A stretch of 64,000 nucleotides of DNA from JBOFFC01 sp051648405 (GTDB taxonomy: Bacteria; Planctomycetota; Planctomycetia; Pirellulales; Lacipirellulaceae): NCBI GenBank assembly GCA_051648405.1, contig JBOFFC010000159.1, positions 133,648-197,647 of the forward strand. Direction: 5' to 3'. Below are positions 8,084 to 16,842 of the stretch, in pieces. A model generated the notes under the pieces. That model made no database searches. It was given only the letters and a program-made list of their open reading frames with translations, and was not told the DNA's origin. Within the stretch, counting starts at the first letter, position 1; each line of letters starts with the position of its first letter. Position numbers and translations under genes: made by a program.

Positions 8084-8317
8084 TCACGGAGGGTCGTCCC
8101 GATACTCCTTCGGTTCGCTCAGGTCGATGCCGGCTCGCCGCATCGCTTTGCGGACTTCCGGATGCACGGCCTCTACATAGAACGGGTCGAGGTCGTACTT
8201 CACAAGCAGCTGGAGGAACTCCGCCGTGAACTTGACGCGGAAGTCGTGCTCGGGCACGTGCCTTTGGATCACCGGCCAAGTGTCGATGAACAGATTCGCT
8301 CCTCCACGCCAGCTCAT
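8084..8317 (-). CDS. Small unknown protein, possible orphan immunity gene
   Basis: A 77-residue protein from ATG 8317 (start MSWRGGANLFIDTWP) to TGA at 8084. It is largely helical and charged, with no signal or membrane segment and no family I recognise. It lies 26 bases downstream of the gene 8344-9027 on the same strand, so the two are probably one transcript. The palindromic element lies just beyond its stop. The frame also extends upstream without a stop to 8389 inside the previous gene. I prefer 8317 because it does not overlap that gene. Small unknown genes behind RHS tips are often immunity genes; that role is inferred from context only. Confidence 0.55.
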   Translation of the reverse strand: MSWRGGANLFIDTWPVIQRHVPEHDFRVKFTAEFLQLLVKYDLDPFYVEAVHPEVRKAMRRAGIDLSEPKEYRDDPP

Positions 8318-8343
8318 GGCTCTACTCCCGCAGTCGTTGGTGG

Positions 8344-9027
8344 CTATTTGCAGATCGGTCCGTCGTACTCGCCAGCGATCACGCCGCAAACAAAACGCTT
8401 AAAGTTATAGTGCATGCGAATAGTCCACCGAGTAGACTGGATGAACGTAACGAAGGTCTTCTCGTCGAGGTCGAACAAGGTGCGGCCGCGGTTGAGCCGG
8501 ACATCGTCCGGCCGGAACAATACGGGGCGATTATAAGTGTACATCTCCGCGTTCTCCGGGTCTCGGTCGAGCGCCCAGTGAAACTCCGGTCGGGCGGCCA
8601 TGATCAGTTCTCCGAGAACGATCGCCAAGTCCATCGTCATCGAATAGGCGATGTCGTCGCCTTCCCGAGAAGTTGGGCCCCAGTCAGTGCGCTTACCCTT
8701 CTTCCACCGCGCCAATCGGTACCATGTCGCCTGGGCCCATTCTTCGATCTCGTTGAGTACCGGTCCGGGGTCGGGGTTCGCCATGCCGCGCAGCAAGTCG
8801 ATCCCTTCTTCGAGTAGGAGACCGGCGAGTGCGGTGACCCGTCCCGCGCGCGCTCCGAGCAGATAGTCGAGGTTAGCTTCGGCCTGCTCGTCGGTGAGGT
8901 CGGTTCCGTAACCGGGATGGGGTACTCGGTATGGCGGGTAGTCTCGCAGTCGCCTGTCCAGCCGCGAAACCGGCCTCCCGAGCCAGTGGTTCACCAGGTC
9001 GATCATCCACTCCGTCTGCGGGCTCAT
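8344..9027 (-). CDS. Unknown 227-residue protein, possible immunity protein
   Basis: Starts at ATG 9027, 36 bases after the stop of the RHS-like remnant 9064-9332. The sequence is rich in Trp, Tyr, Asp and Arg (WYRLARWKKGKRTDWGP; PVLFRPDDVRLNRGRTLFD) and lacks a signal peptide or membrane helix, so a cytosolic protein is expected. I do not recognise a family. Its place directly behind a toxin-type C-terminus, ahead of a second small gene, fits an immunity gene or a two-gene immunity set. The intact frame beside a decayed neighbour fits selection to keep protection after the toxin was lost. Confidence 0.6.
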   Translation of the reverse strand: MSPQTEWMIDLVNHWLGRPVSRLDRRLRDYPPYRVPHPGYGTDLTDEQAEANLDYLLGARAGRVTALAGLLLEEGIDLLRGMANPDPGPVLNEIEEWAQATWYRLARWKKGKRTDWGPTSREGDDIAYSMTMDLAIVLGELIMAARPEFHWALDRDPENAEMYTYNRPVLFRPDDVRLNRGRTLFDLDEKTFVTFIQSTRWTIRMHYNFKRFVCGVIAGEYDGPICK

Positions 9028-9063
9028 TCGTAAACTCTCAATTACAACAGGGATCGTGCTCGG

Positions 9064-9332
9064 TCATTCGTCGTAGGTATTGTAGAGCTTTCGACCACCC
9101 CAGTCGCCGAACCAACCGCCCCCGAACGCGCCGGCTATCCCGCCGACGTCCCAAAGGTGACCGGCGCCACCCCGATCCCGATCGCCCCCGCGGCGACGGC
9201 CGCCGCGCCGCCGACAAGTTGCAGCGGACCGGTCAGCCGCGCCGGAAGGACCAACGATTCGGACACGTAATCCAGGGCCCGCGGCTGGAACGACCGGAAG
9301 TCGGCGCCCCCGAAGAGTGTATCGACCGAGCT
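9064..9332 (-). pseudogene. Frameshifted C-terminal remnant, probably RHS pre-toxin region
   Basis: Minus-strand coding signal in two phases. From 9332 one frame reads LFGGADFRSFQPRALDYVSE and a Gly/Ala-rich hydrophobic stretch (LQLVGGAAAVAAGAIGIGVA), ending at a TAG at 9135. A frame one base off continues the Gly-rich helix (GGIAGAFGGGWFGDWGG) and ends R-K-L-Y-N-T-Y-D-E at 9064. An in-frame TAA at 9333-9335 blocks the 5' side, so there is no start. Hydrophobic Gly/Ala stretches of this kind occur between the RHS core and the toxin tip. The family call is by analogy and order of genes, not by a diagnostic motif. Confidence 0.5.
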
Positions 9333-9466
9333 TTAGCAATCGCGCTTCGCGGCGACAGCCTGTTCCTGAGTGTGATGGTCGCCCCCCGCGCGGCTCGCCC
9401 CCTTCGCGCCTCGCCAGCTTTCAGGCAGGCTTTCGCAGTCTTTTTTCCCCGCCGACGAGGCCCCCG

Positions 9467-12319
9467 ATGAGCGACGCGTCCGACGACCCCAACGCCCCCG
9501 AGCCCGAGAAGTGGCGCGAGGTCAAGTACCGGCACTCGTCGAACTTGCCGATGATCCTGCGCGAGCTGCGCTGCTCGCTGCTGGTGAGCACCTACCAGGC
9601 CGGCAAGCTCCTAGCGATCGGCTCGACCGACAACGAGGACGGGACGGTGGGGCTCCACTTCTCGTTCCACAACTTCGACCAGGCGATGGGGATCGCGGCG
9701 AGCCCGCGCCGCCTGGCGGTCGGGGCCAAGGGCGCCATCTGGCTGCACGAGGGGAACCCCGAGATCGCCCCCACGCTCGCCCCCGCCGGGCGCTTCGACC
9801 GCTGCTACCTGGCGCGTTCGGCCCACGTCACGGGGGGGATCCACTGCCACGAGATGGCGTGGGACGCCGCCGGCGAGCTGTGGGTGGTGAACACGCTCTT
9901 CTCGTGCCTGGTGACGCTCGACGGCGTCCACAGCTTCGTCCCGCGTTGGCGACCCGCGTTCATCACCGACCTCGCCGGCGAGGACCGCTGCCACCTGAAC
10001 GGTGTCGCGATGCGCGAGGGGAAACCCACGTTCGTCACGATGATGGCCGAGACGAACGTCGGCGCCGGCTGGCGCGAGCACAAGGAATCAACCGGCCTGG
10101 TGATGGACATCGCCAGCGGCGAGGGGGTGACCCGCGGACTCGCGATGCCGCACTCACCGCGCTGGCACGGTGGTCGCCTGTGGGTGCTGAACTCGGGTTG
10201 CGGCGCGCTCGAGGTGGCGGACGTTCGCACGGGCCAGCGCGACGTCGTCGAGAAGCTCCCCGGCTACACACGCGGCCTGGCCTTCTGCGGCGGGGTGGCC
10301 TTCGTCGGCCTGTCGAGAATCCGCGAGACGAGCGTCTTCGGCGGGTTGCCGATCGCCGCCGAGCGCGAATCGCTCAAGTGCGGCGTGGGGGTCATCGACC
10401 TCGAGTCGGGCCGCACCGTGGCGACGCTCGAGTTCGAGTCCGGCGTCGAAGAGATCTTCGACGTGCAAGTGCTGCACGAGACGCGTTGCCCCGCGATCTG
10501 CGGTCCCAGGCCCGACCAAGACGCGGCGCAGGACGTTTGGCTTGTGCCGGCGCCCGGCTCGAGCCCCGTCCCAGGCGCCGGGCCCCCGTCGGCGTTCGGT
10601 CCCGGTCCGCGCGCCTTCGGACCTGCCGCGTCGGGCCTCCCGCCGGGCGCCGTCCCCGCGACCCCCGAGATGATCGTCGAGCGGGCCCTCGCCTTGCAGC
10701 GCGAGCGCCGCGTCGCCGAGGCGCTCACGATGTTCGAGCAAGCCTGTTCGCTGCGGCCGCACTCGGCCGAGCTCTGGAACCACCTGGGGAACTGCCTGCA
10801 AGACGCCGGGCGCCAAGAGCAGGCCCTGGCGGTCTACGCCCGTGGCGCCGAGGCCGAACCGACCTACGGCCCCGTGCTGCAGAACCTGGGTTACGTCCTC
10901 GTCGCCCAGGGTCGGACCGACGAGGGGATCGCGCGGCTCCGCGAGGCGCAGCGGGTCCAGCCGGTCGACGTCAACCCGGTGCTGATCGCGACGGCGCTGC
11001 CGGTCGTGTACGAGTCGCTCGCCGACGTCTCGACGCGACGCGAGCGGATGCTCGCCGAGGTGAAGCGCCTCGCCGCCGCGGGGCACACGATCGACACCCA
11101 GCGGACGCTGGTCCCCACGAGCTTCTTCTCGGCCTACCACGGGGGGAACGAGCGCGAGCTGCACGAGTGCTTCGGCCGCATCTACCGCGGCGTGGACCTC
11201 GTCGAGAAGCGAGCGATCGAGCAGCCCGCTGGCAAGCTCCGCGTGGGGTTCCTGTCGGCCTACTTCCGCGACCACACGATCGGCCGCCTCAACGTCGGGC
11301 GGATCGAGCGCCTGCCGCGCGACAAGTTCGAGGTAGTCGTGTTGCAAGTCGGGCGGCACGAAGACCCGCTCGCCGAACGCTTCCGCAACGCCGCCGACCG
11401 CCACGCGATCATCCCGCGCGACGTTGCCGAGGCGCGGCGCCTCGTGGCGGCCGAGAAGCTCGACGTGCTGTTCTTCGCCGACGTCGGGATGGACGCCCTG
11501 TCGTACACGCTCGCCTTCAGCCGCATGGCGCCCGTGCAAGTCGCCACCTGGGGCCACCCGGTCACCACCGGGAGCCCGACGATCGACTGGTTCCTCTCCA
11601 GCGAACTGCTCGAACCCGACGGAGCAGAGAAGCACTACACCGAGCGGCTCGCTAAGCTCCCGACGATCGCCACCTACTACGAGCGCCCCAAGGTCACCGG
11701 GCCAAAGAAGTCGCGCGCCGACTTCGGCCTTGCTGGCGACCAGACGCTCTACGCGTGCCCTCAGACGCTCTTCAAGTTCCACCCCGAGTTCGACGGCGTG
11801 CTCGCCGACATCCTGCGCCGCGACCCGGCGGGGCGGCTCGTGCTGGTCGAAGGGAGGACCGAGAACTGGACGAGGCTGCTGCGCGAGCGTTTTCAGCGTG
11901 CGATGCCCGACGTCGTCGATCGCGTCGCGTGGCTCAAGCCGATGGCGAACGACGACTTCCTGCAACTGCTCGCGCTGTCCGACGTGTCGCTCGACCCGCT
12001 GCACTTCGGCGGGGGCAACACGACGTACGAGGCGCTCGCGATGGGGACCCCTGTCGTGACGCTGCCGGGGGAGTTCCTCCGCAGCCGGATCACGCTCGCC
12101 CACTACCGCAAGATGGCGGGGGACGCGGCGATCGAGACGACGCCGGCCCCGATCGCGTCGGACCTGGCGGGCTACGCCGAGGTCGCCGTGCGGGTCGCCA
12201 ATCGGGGTCCCGACCGCGATCGTGCCCGCGCCTGGATCGGCGAGCGAGCCGGGCTGCTATTCGAGGACCAGCGCGAGGTCGAGGACCTCGCCTCGTTCTT
12301 GTCCGCGGTGGCGAACTGA
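9467..12319 (+). CDS. TIGR03032 beta-propeller / TPR / SPINDLY-type O-GlcNAc transferase fusion
   Basis: A 950-residue protein; ATG 9467 is chosen because homology-like sequence begins there. Residues about 15-355 look like a TIGR03032 domain (CSLLVSTYQAGKL, GGIHCHEMAWDAAGELWVVN, HLNGVAMREGKP). A Pro/Ala linker follows at 356-400, then about three TPRs at 402-500 (AELWNHLGNCLQDAGRQEQA). Residues 590-945 are an OGT/SPINDLY glycosyltransferase domain: RVGFLSAYFRDHTIGRLN with its conserved His, MAPVQVATWGHPVTTGSPTI, the Lys of ACPQTLFKFHP, and FGGGNTTYEALAMGTPVVTL for the UDP-sugar. No signal peptide, so probably cytosolic. The expected reaction is transfer of a sugar, classically GlcNAc, to Ser/Thr or to another acceptor. 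The acceptor is unknown; adjacency to a polysaccharide locus leaves a non-protein acceptor possible. Confidence 0.85.
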   Translation: MSDASDDPNAPEPEKWREVKYRHSSNLPMILRELRCSLLVSTYQAGKLLAIGSTDNEDGTVGLHFSFHNFDQAMGIAASPRRLAVGAKGAIWLHEGNPEIAPTLAPAGRFDRCYLARSAHVTGGIHCHEMAWDAAGELWVVNTLFSCLVTLDGVHSFVPRWRPAFITDLAGEDRCHLNGVAMREGKPTFVTMMAETNVGAGWREHKESTGLVMDIASGEGVTRGLAMPHSPRWHGGRLWVLNSGCGALEVADVRTGQRDVVEKLPGYTRGLAFCGGVAFVGLSRIRETSVFGGLPIAAERESLKCGVGVIDLESGRTVATLEFESGVEEIFDVQVLHETRCPAICGPRPDQDAAQDVWLVPAPGSSPVPGAGPPSAFGPGPRAFGPAASGLPPGAVPATPEMIVERALALQRERRVAEALTMFEQACSLRPHSAELWNHLGNCLQDAGRQEQALAVYARGAEAEPTYGPVLQNLGYVLVAQGRTDEGIARLREAQRVQPVDVNPVLIATALPVVYESLADVSTRRERMLAEVKRLAAAGHTIDTQRTLVPTSFFSAYHGGNERELHECFGRIYRGVDLVEKRAIEQPAGKLRVGFLSAYFRDHTIGRLNVGRIERLPRDKFEVVVLQVGRHEDPLAERFRNAADRHAIIPRDVAEARRLVAAEKLDVLFFADVGMDALSYTLAFSRMAPVQVATWGHPVTTGSPTIDWFLSSELLEPDGAEKHYTERLAKLPTIATYYERPKVTGPKKSRADFGLAGDQTLYACPQTLFKFHPEFDGVLADILRRDPAGRLVLVEGRTENWTRLLRERFQRAMPDVVDRVAWLKPMANDDFLQLLALSDVSLDPLHFGGGNTTYEALAMGTPVVTLPGEFLRSRITLAHYRKMAGDAAIETTPAPIASDLAGYAEVAVRVANRGPDRDRARAWIGERAGLLFEDQREVEDLASFLSAVAN

Positions 12320-12356
12320 CGTCCGCGGGCGAACCGCTACTCCGTTCCGGTGGCGC

Positions 12357-12395
12357 AAAAAAAACCGTCCCGCCGGGGCAGGCCCGGCGGGACGG
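12357..12395 (-). terminator. Rho-independent terminator
   Basis: A 13-bp perfect stem at 12365-12377/12383-12395 with a 5-base loop. On the minus strand it is followed by eight T (12357-12364). It lies 31 bases past the stop of the PEP-CTERM gene and also closes the convergent OGT-fusion gene's intergenic space. Confidence 0.92.
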
Positions 12396-12425
12396 CGTTG
12401 TTGTAGTTCCGATGGATAGCTTTGC

Positions 12426-13109
12426 TCAGCTGCGGCGACGGCGGGCGAAGCCGGCGAAGCCGAGGGCCAGCAGCGAGGCGGCGGCCGGTTCGGGGACCTG
12501 CTCGAAGCCGAGGAACATCTTGTCAACGAAGATCGGCGAGCCCCCCACGGAGCTGGCCATCGTGACCGTGTCGAAGCACATTACCGCCTCGACGCGACGC
12601 GTCCCGGACGGAACCGGCTGGTTGAACAGCGTGTAAGGAGTCCAGGCGCCCGTGTTGGGGGTGCTGGTCACGAGGACCGAGCTGCCACCGAACACAACGC
12701 CACCGGCGTCGATGAAGTTCAAGAACATACGCCCCGAAACCGCCTGCGAATTGACCGTGGGATTCGCGAAGCAGGCGATAAAACGGTCGGCGACCAGCAG
12801 GCCCGCATCGACAACCGACGAGAGGTGTTCGACGCCAACGATCTGGCTAACATACGCCTGCGGCGCCACAACGGGGTCCAGTTGCAACATCTGGACGCCA
12901 TCGGCCGGGACAATCCCGAGCGTGGTCCCGACGATCGAACCGCCGGTGGTACCCCACGCATCGACCGAAGCCGCGCCGTAGACCTGAAGGTCGGCCGTGG
13001 CGTAGGGGGGCTCAAAGGCCGCGTTGCTGAGCTGCGCGAGAGCGGGGGCAGCAGAGAAGCAGAGTGCTACAACGGCCAACCGGCCGAGTCGCTGGGTTTG
13101 AAGCATCAT
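12426..13109 (-). CDS. PEP-CTERM sorting domain protein
   Basis: A 227-residue exported protein. A Sec signal (RLAVVALCFSAAPALA) ends near residue 25. The body is beta-rich and begins with a jelly-roll-like N-A-A-F-E motif common in planctomycete PEP-CTERM proteins. The tail is V-P-E-P, a hydrophobic helix (AAASLLALGFAGFA) and R-R-R-R-S, the signal processed by exosortase. AGGAG lies ten bases before the ATG-ATG start. A strong terminator follows. Likely anchored at, or released from, the cell surface together with exopolysaccharide; ligand unknown. No exosortase is in the window. Confidence 0.9.
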   Translation of the reverse strand: MMLQTQRLGRLAVVALCFSAAPALAQLSNAAFEPPYATADLQVYGAASVDAWGTTGGSIVGTTLGIVPADGVQMLQLDPVVAPQAYVSQIVGVEHLSSVVDAGLLVADRFIACFANPTVNSQAVSGRMFLNFIDAGGVVFGGSSVLVTSTPNTGAWTPYTLFNQPVPSGTRRVEAVMCFDTVTMASSVGGSPIFVDKMFLGFEQVPEPAAASLLALGFAGFARRRRS

Positions 13110-13225
13110 GAGACCTAAACTCCTGGGGCAAGAAAGCTATGAATCTGGGAAGCGAGTTGAACTGAAATGGATCCGCGTTGTTACTTCATTAGCGGCCGCC
13201 GGATCACGCGGGCAACGAAAGCGGA

Positions 13226-14833
13226 TTGGGCAGATCGAACAGATGGTACAGGTTACGACGGGGAAATGCAATAAACCCCAACGATTACTCTGACGAATCA
13301 CCGCGGGTACCCGCCGGGCACGAGCGCCGCGAGGCCGTCCTGCCGCGACGCCTGGCGGCGGCGATCGCCGTGGCGGTCTGCCCCTACCTAGCCGCGGTCG
13401 CGGCCAACTGGCGGTCCGGCGGGGGCCTGACCGGGGGGGACTACGCCCAGTACCTGCTCCACGCCCAGACCCTTTGGGAGGGGCGGCCCTACGGTGACAT
13501 CGGCTGGATCTTCACGCCGCTGAACCCGTTGCTGGGGCCGGTCGCCGAGCCCCCCGGGCTGCCGCTGCTGGTCAACTGGACCCGTTGGGTTTGCGGAGGG
13601 GACGACCCGCTTGCGGTTCGACCCTGGCTGGTCGCCTTCGGAGCGGCTTACGCGGTCCTCGCCGGGTGGTGGGCGGGTCGCCGCTGGGGTCTGGCGGTCG
13701 GCTTCGGGGTCGCCCTGCTGACGCCCCTCTCCTGGGAGCTCGTCCTTTTCTCGGCGGCGGTCGTGAACTCCGACCTGCCACTGGCCGCGGCCCTGTGGGG
13801 GCTGATCGTCGTCGGCGACACGCGAGGTCGCTGGGGCCCCGGGAGGACCGCTGTCGCTACGGCGCTCGCAATCGCGGCGATCGCCTTCCGCACTCCCGGC
13901 GTGGCGGCACTCCCCGCGCTGTTCGCGTTCTGGCTCGTCCACCGGCGCAGCGTTGGGCACGGCCCCCTCGTGGCCGCCGCCGCCGGGTTGGGGGCCTTCT
14001 ATCCGACCCACCTGGCGATCCCGGTCCTGAACGCCAGCCTGAGCGCCCTGCCGGAGGGCTTCGCCGCTCGGGCTTGGCGCGCAGCGCAATCCGCCGCCGA
14101 GTACCGGCTGGCGTTCAACGAGGCGGTTGGGTACCCGCTGAGCTCCGACCTGGGGAACGACGTGTTCCACGCCTTCGCGGCGGTGCTGTGCACGGTCGGG
14201 TTCGTCACTTGGGTGCGTCGCGACGGATGCTCGCTCGCGGCCTGCCTGGCGGCTTGCTACGCGGCGCTATTGCTCGCGGCGCCCCTGGTGCAGACGCGCT
14301 ACGCCTGGCCCCTCTTCCCCTTCCTGCTGCTGTGGGTGCTGCTCGGCATCGACCGCACGGCGCTTGCCCTCGGCAATCGATCCGCGCCCGTGAGTTCGGC
14401 GAACCGCTGGCACGGCGTGCCGGTTGCCCTCGCCAGTTGCGCGCTCGCGATCGGCCTGGTCGCTCAGGGGGCGCGTCAGCCCGAGCCCCTGGTCGTCGCC
14501 GATCATCCTGAGGTGCGGCTCGCCTTAGCGTTCGCCGAGTCGCTCGCGGCGAAGCCCGACGCGCGATCTCCCCGCGTGCTATTCTTCAGGCCTCGCATCC
14601 TGACGCTCAAGACGGGAGTCCCCGCGATGGGGAACTTCGTCGCGAGCCCCGCCGACTCGATCGCCGAACTGACTCGCTTGGGAATCACGCACGTGTTTGT
14701 GGGGAACCTGGGGGTGATCGACAGCGGCGAGGGGGCGTCGATCGCGCGGGCAGTCGAGGCGAACCCCGCTGAGTTCGAGCCCGTGTTCGAGGGCGACGCG
14801 TTCCGCTGCTACCGATTCCGGGGCGCTCGATGA
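13226..14833 (+). CDS. Multi-pass GT-C (GT39/ArnT-like) glycosyltransferase
   Basis: An integral membrane protein of about 535 residues with roughly ten hydrophobic helices. The first loop, GGDYAQYLLHAQTLWEGRPY with an acidic D and aromatic/basic pattern, is typical of lipid-phospho-sugar-dependent GT-C enzymes (PMT/ArnT superfamily). The C-terminal 100 residues are soluble and extracytoplasmic. The start is poorly defined: the first in-frame start is TTG at 13226 and no ATG lies before the first helix. The stop overlaps the next gene by four bases (ATGA). Expected to transfer a sugar from a polyprenyl carrier to a glycan or protein on the outer face of the membrane. Donor and acceptor cannot be read from sequence. 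Confidence 0.75.
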   Translation: MGRSNRWYRLRRGNAINPNDYSDESPRVPAGHERREAVLPRRLAAAIAVAVCPYLAAVAANWRSGGGLTGGDYAQYLLHAQTLWEGRPYGDIGWIFTPLNPLLGPVAEPPGLPLLVNWTRWVCGGDDPLAVRPWLVAFGAAYAVLAGWWAGRRWGLAVGFGVALLTPLSWELVLFSAAVVNSDLPLAAALWGLIVVGDTRGRWGPGRTAVATALAIAAIAFRTPGVAALPALFAFWLVHRRSVGHGPLVAAAAGLGAFYPTHLAIPVLNASLSALPEGFAARAWRAAQSAAEYRLAFNEAVGYPLSSDLGNDVFHAFAAVLCTVGFVTWVRRDGCSLAACLAACYAALLLAAPLVQTRYAWPLFPFLLLWVLLGIDRTALALGNRSAPVSSANRWHGVPVALASCALAIGLVAQGARQPEPLVVADHPEVRLALAFAESLAAKPDARSPRVLFFRPRILTLKTGVPAMGNFVASPADSIAELTRLGITHVFVGNLGVIDSGEGASIARAVEANPAEFEPVFEGDAFRCYRFRGAR

Positions 14834-16842
14834 CCTCCTGCTTTGGTTCGCGATTGGCCGCCGTCCTGGCGCTCGCGACTGCCGCCGGGTGCGTTGACGC
14901 GAAGGCGCCCGCCACGAGGCCGACCCCCGTCGCCGACGCCCTGCCGGGGGGCGTGGCGCACGTGTGGGTCAACGACGGCGGGGACAAGGTCTGCCAGGAG
15001 GAGCTCCGCGCGAGCTTCGGCCAGGGTATGACGAACTCGGTGTGGGACGGCAAGCGCGTGTCGCTGTTCGGCGCGCGGAACGAGACGCTGTCGTTCAACG
15101 TCGTGCTCGAAGCCCGCGCAAGCGAGGCGAAGGACGTCGCGGTCGAGGTGTCGCCGCTGCGGGGACCGGAGGACTTCGTGATCGGGTCGCGGGAAGCGTC
15201 CGGGGACGGATTGTTCGACTACCGCGGGCGCGACGTCGAGCTGTTTTTCGTCCGCTACCTGCCCGTCCGAGGCGTCACCGTTCTCGCCTACAACCACTAC
15301 GACGAGCGCCACGTCCCCGAGCGCTTCCGTCGCCCGCACGACGCCCGCGGCAAGGCCTGGGGGGTGTGGGAGGACCGTCCCGACCACGATCGCTCGTACC
15401 CCGACATCGCTGCGCCGCTGGAGTTGCACACTCCGTTCTCGATCCACGCCGGCGCGAGCCAGTCAATTTGGGTCGATGTCTACGTCCCGTCGGCCGCCCC
15501 GCCGGGGGACTACCGCGGCGAGCTCGCCGTCTCGGAGGGGGGCAAGCAGGTATTTACGGCGCCGATCGCGCTGCGGGTTGAACCGTTCGCCCTCCCCGAG
15601 CTGCCGGCGGCGAAGACCATGCTCTACGTGTCGCAGTCCGACATCCACCAGCGCTACCTCGGCCAGCGGTACCCCCACGACTCGCAGGACGCGGCCCTGC
15701 GGCAACGGGCGAAGCGGCTTGTGGACCGCCACTTCCAGATGGCCCATCGCCACCGCGTGTCGGTGATCCACGAGCACGAGTCGATCGATCGTTGCAAGGC
15801 GCTCTGGATCGACCGCCTCGACGGCGCGCTCTTCACCCCCGAGCGCGGCTACGCCGGGACCGGGGTGGGCGTCGGGAACAACGTCTTTTGCGTCGGCACG
15901 TACGGCCACTGGCCGTGGCGCGAGGGGACCCGCGACGACATGTGGCGCAACACCGACGAGTGGGTCGCGTGGCTCGACTCGCTCAAGCTGAGCACGCCGA
16001 CCGAGGCGCTGCTGTACCTCATCGACGAATCGGACAACTACGAGGCGATCGAGCGCTGGAGCGAGTGGGCCCGCGAAAACCCCGGTCCTGGGAAGCGCTT
16101 GCTCGCGATGGCGACCCTGCCGGCGACCAAGGCCGCGCAGCACACGCCTTCGCTCGGCGTCGCCGCGAGCACGGTGGTCTTCGGCGACGAGGAGCAGTGG
16201 GCCCCGGCCGTCGACAAGTTTCGCGACGCCCCCGACAAGCGCTTCTACTTGTACAACGGGGGGCGGCCCGGGTCGGGGACGTTCGTCCTCGAGGACGAGG
16301 GGGTCGCGCTGCGGAACTTGGGCTGGTGTCACTTCAAGGCGGCCGCCGACCGCTGGTTCTGTTGGCAGGGGACCTACTACAACAACTTCCAAGGGGACCG
16401 CGGCGAGACCAACGTCTTCCGCTCGGCCCACACGTTCGGCAGCCTCGGCGAACGCGACCCCGCGCGGGGCGAGACGGGTTGGAACTACACCAACGGCGAC
16501 GGGGTCCTCTTCTACCCGGGGACCGACACCGTGTACCCCGACGAAAGCTACGGGCTCGAAGGGCCGATCGCGTCGTTGCGGCTGAAGCTGTGGCGCCGCG
16601 GGTTGCAGGACTACGAGTATCTAACCCTCGCGCACGAGGTGGACGCCGACGCGACCCAGCGAGTCGTCGAGCGGATGATCCCGCGTGTGCTGTGGGAGGT
16701 GGGGATCACCGACCCCAACGACCCGACGTACGTGGTCTCCGACATCTCGTGGTCGACCGACCCCGACGAATGGGAATCCGCCCGCCGCGAGCTAGCGACG
16801 ATCATCGCCCGCGGCCCCGCCGCTAAGCGAGGGGCCGACTGA
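14830..16842 (+). CDS. DUF4091/GH123-like lipoprotein
   Basis: A 670-residue lipoprotein: signal ending in A-T-A-A-G-C with lipobox Cys21. N-terminal beta domains (residues 40-255) precede a TIM-barrel-like region. It contains LLYLIDESDNYEAIERW, with an Asp-Glu pair at 399-400 in the position of the adjacent catalytic acids of GH123 beta-N-acetylgalactosaminidases. It ends in the DUF4091 signature LRLKLWRRGLQDYEYLTLA near 585-605. It overlaps the GT-C gene (ATGA) before it and the GT4 gene (TGATG) after it, so it belongs to the polysaccharide operon. It may trim or remodel the exported glycan; the substrate is inferred only. Confidence 0.82.
   Translation: MTSCFGSRLAAVLALATAAGCVDAKAPATRPTPVADALPGGVAHVWVNDGGDKVCQEELRASFGQGMTNSVWDGKRVSLFGARNETLSFNVVLEARASEAKDVAVEVSPLRGPEDFVIGSREASGDGLFDYRGRDVELFFVRYLPVRGVTVLAYNHYDERHVPERFRRPHDARGKAWGVWEDRPDHDRSYPDIAAPLELHTPFSIHAGASQSIWVDVYVPSAAPPGDYRGELAVSEGGKQVFTAPIALRVEPFALPELPAAKTMLYVSQSDIHQRYLGQRYPHDSQDAALRQRAKRLVDRHFQMAHRHRVSVIHEHESIDRCKALWIDRLDGALFTPERGYAGTGVGVGNNVFCVGTYGHWPWREGTRDDMWRNTDEWVAWLDSLKLSTPTEALLYLIDESDNYEAIERWSEWARENPGPGKRLLAMATLPATKAAQHTPSLGVAASTVVFGDEEQWAPAVDKFRDAPDKRFYLYNGGRPGSGTFVLEDEGVALRNLGWCHFKAAADRWFCWQGTYYNNFQGDRGETNVFRSAHTFGSLGERDPARGETGWNYTNGDGVLFYPGTDTVYPDESYGLEGPIASLRLKLWRRGLQDYEYLTLAHEVDADATQRVVERMIPRVLWEVGITDPNDPTYVVSDISWSTDPDEWESARRELATIIARGPAAKRGAD

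Noticed and set aside
10154..12103. Long minus-strand open frame opposite the OGT fusion
   Set aside because: Composition (Arg, Glu, Val rich, no motifs) is that of a shadow; the plus strand has clear domains throughout.
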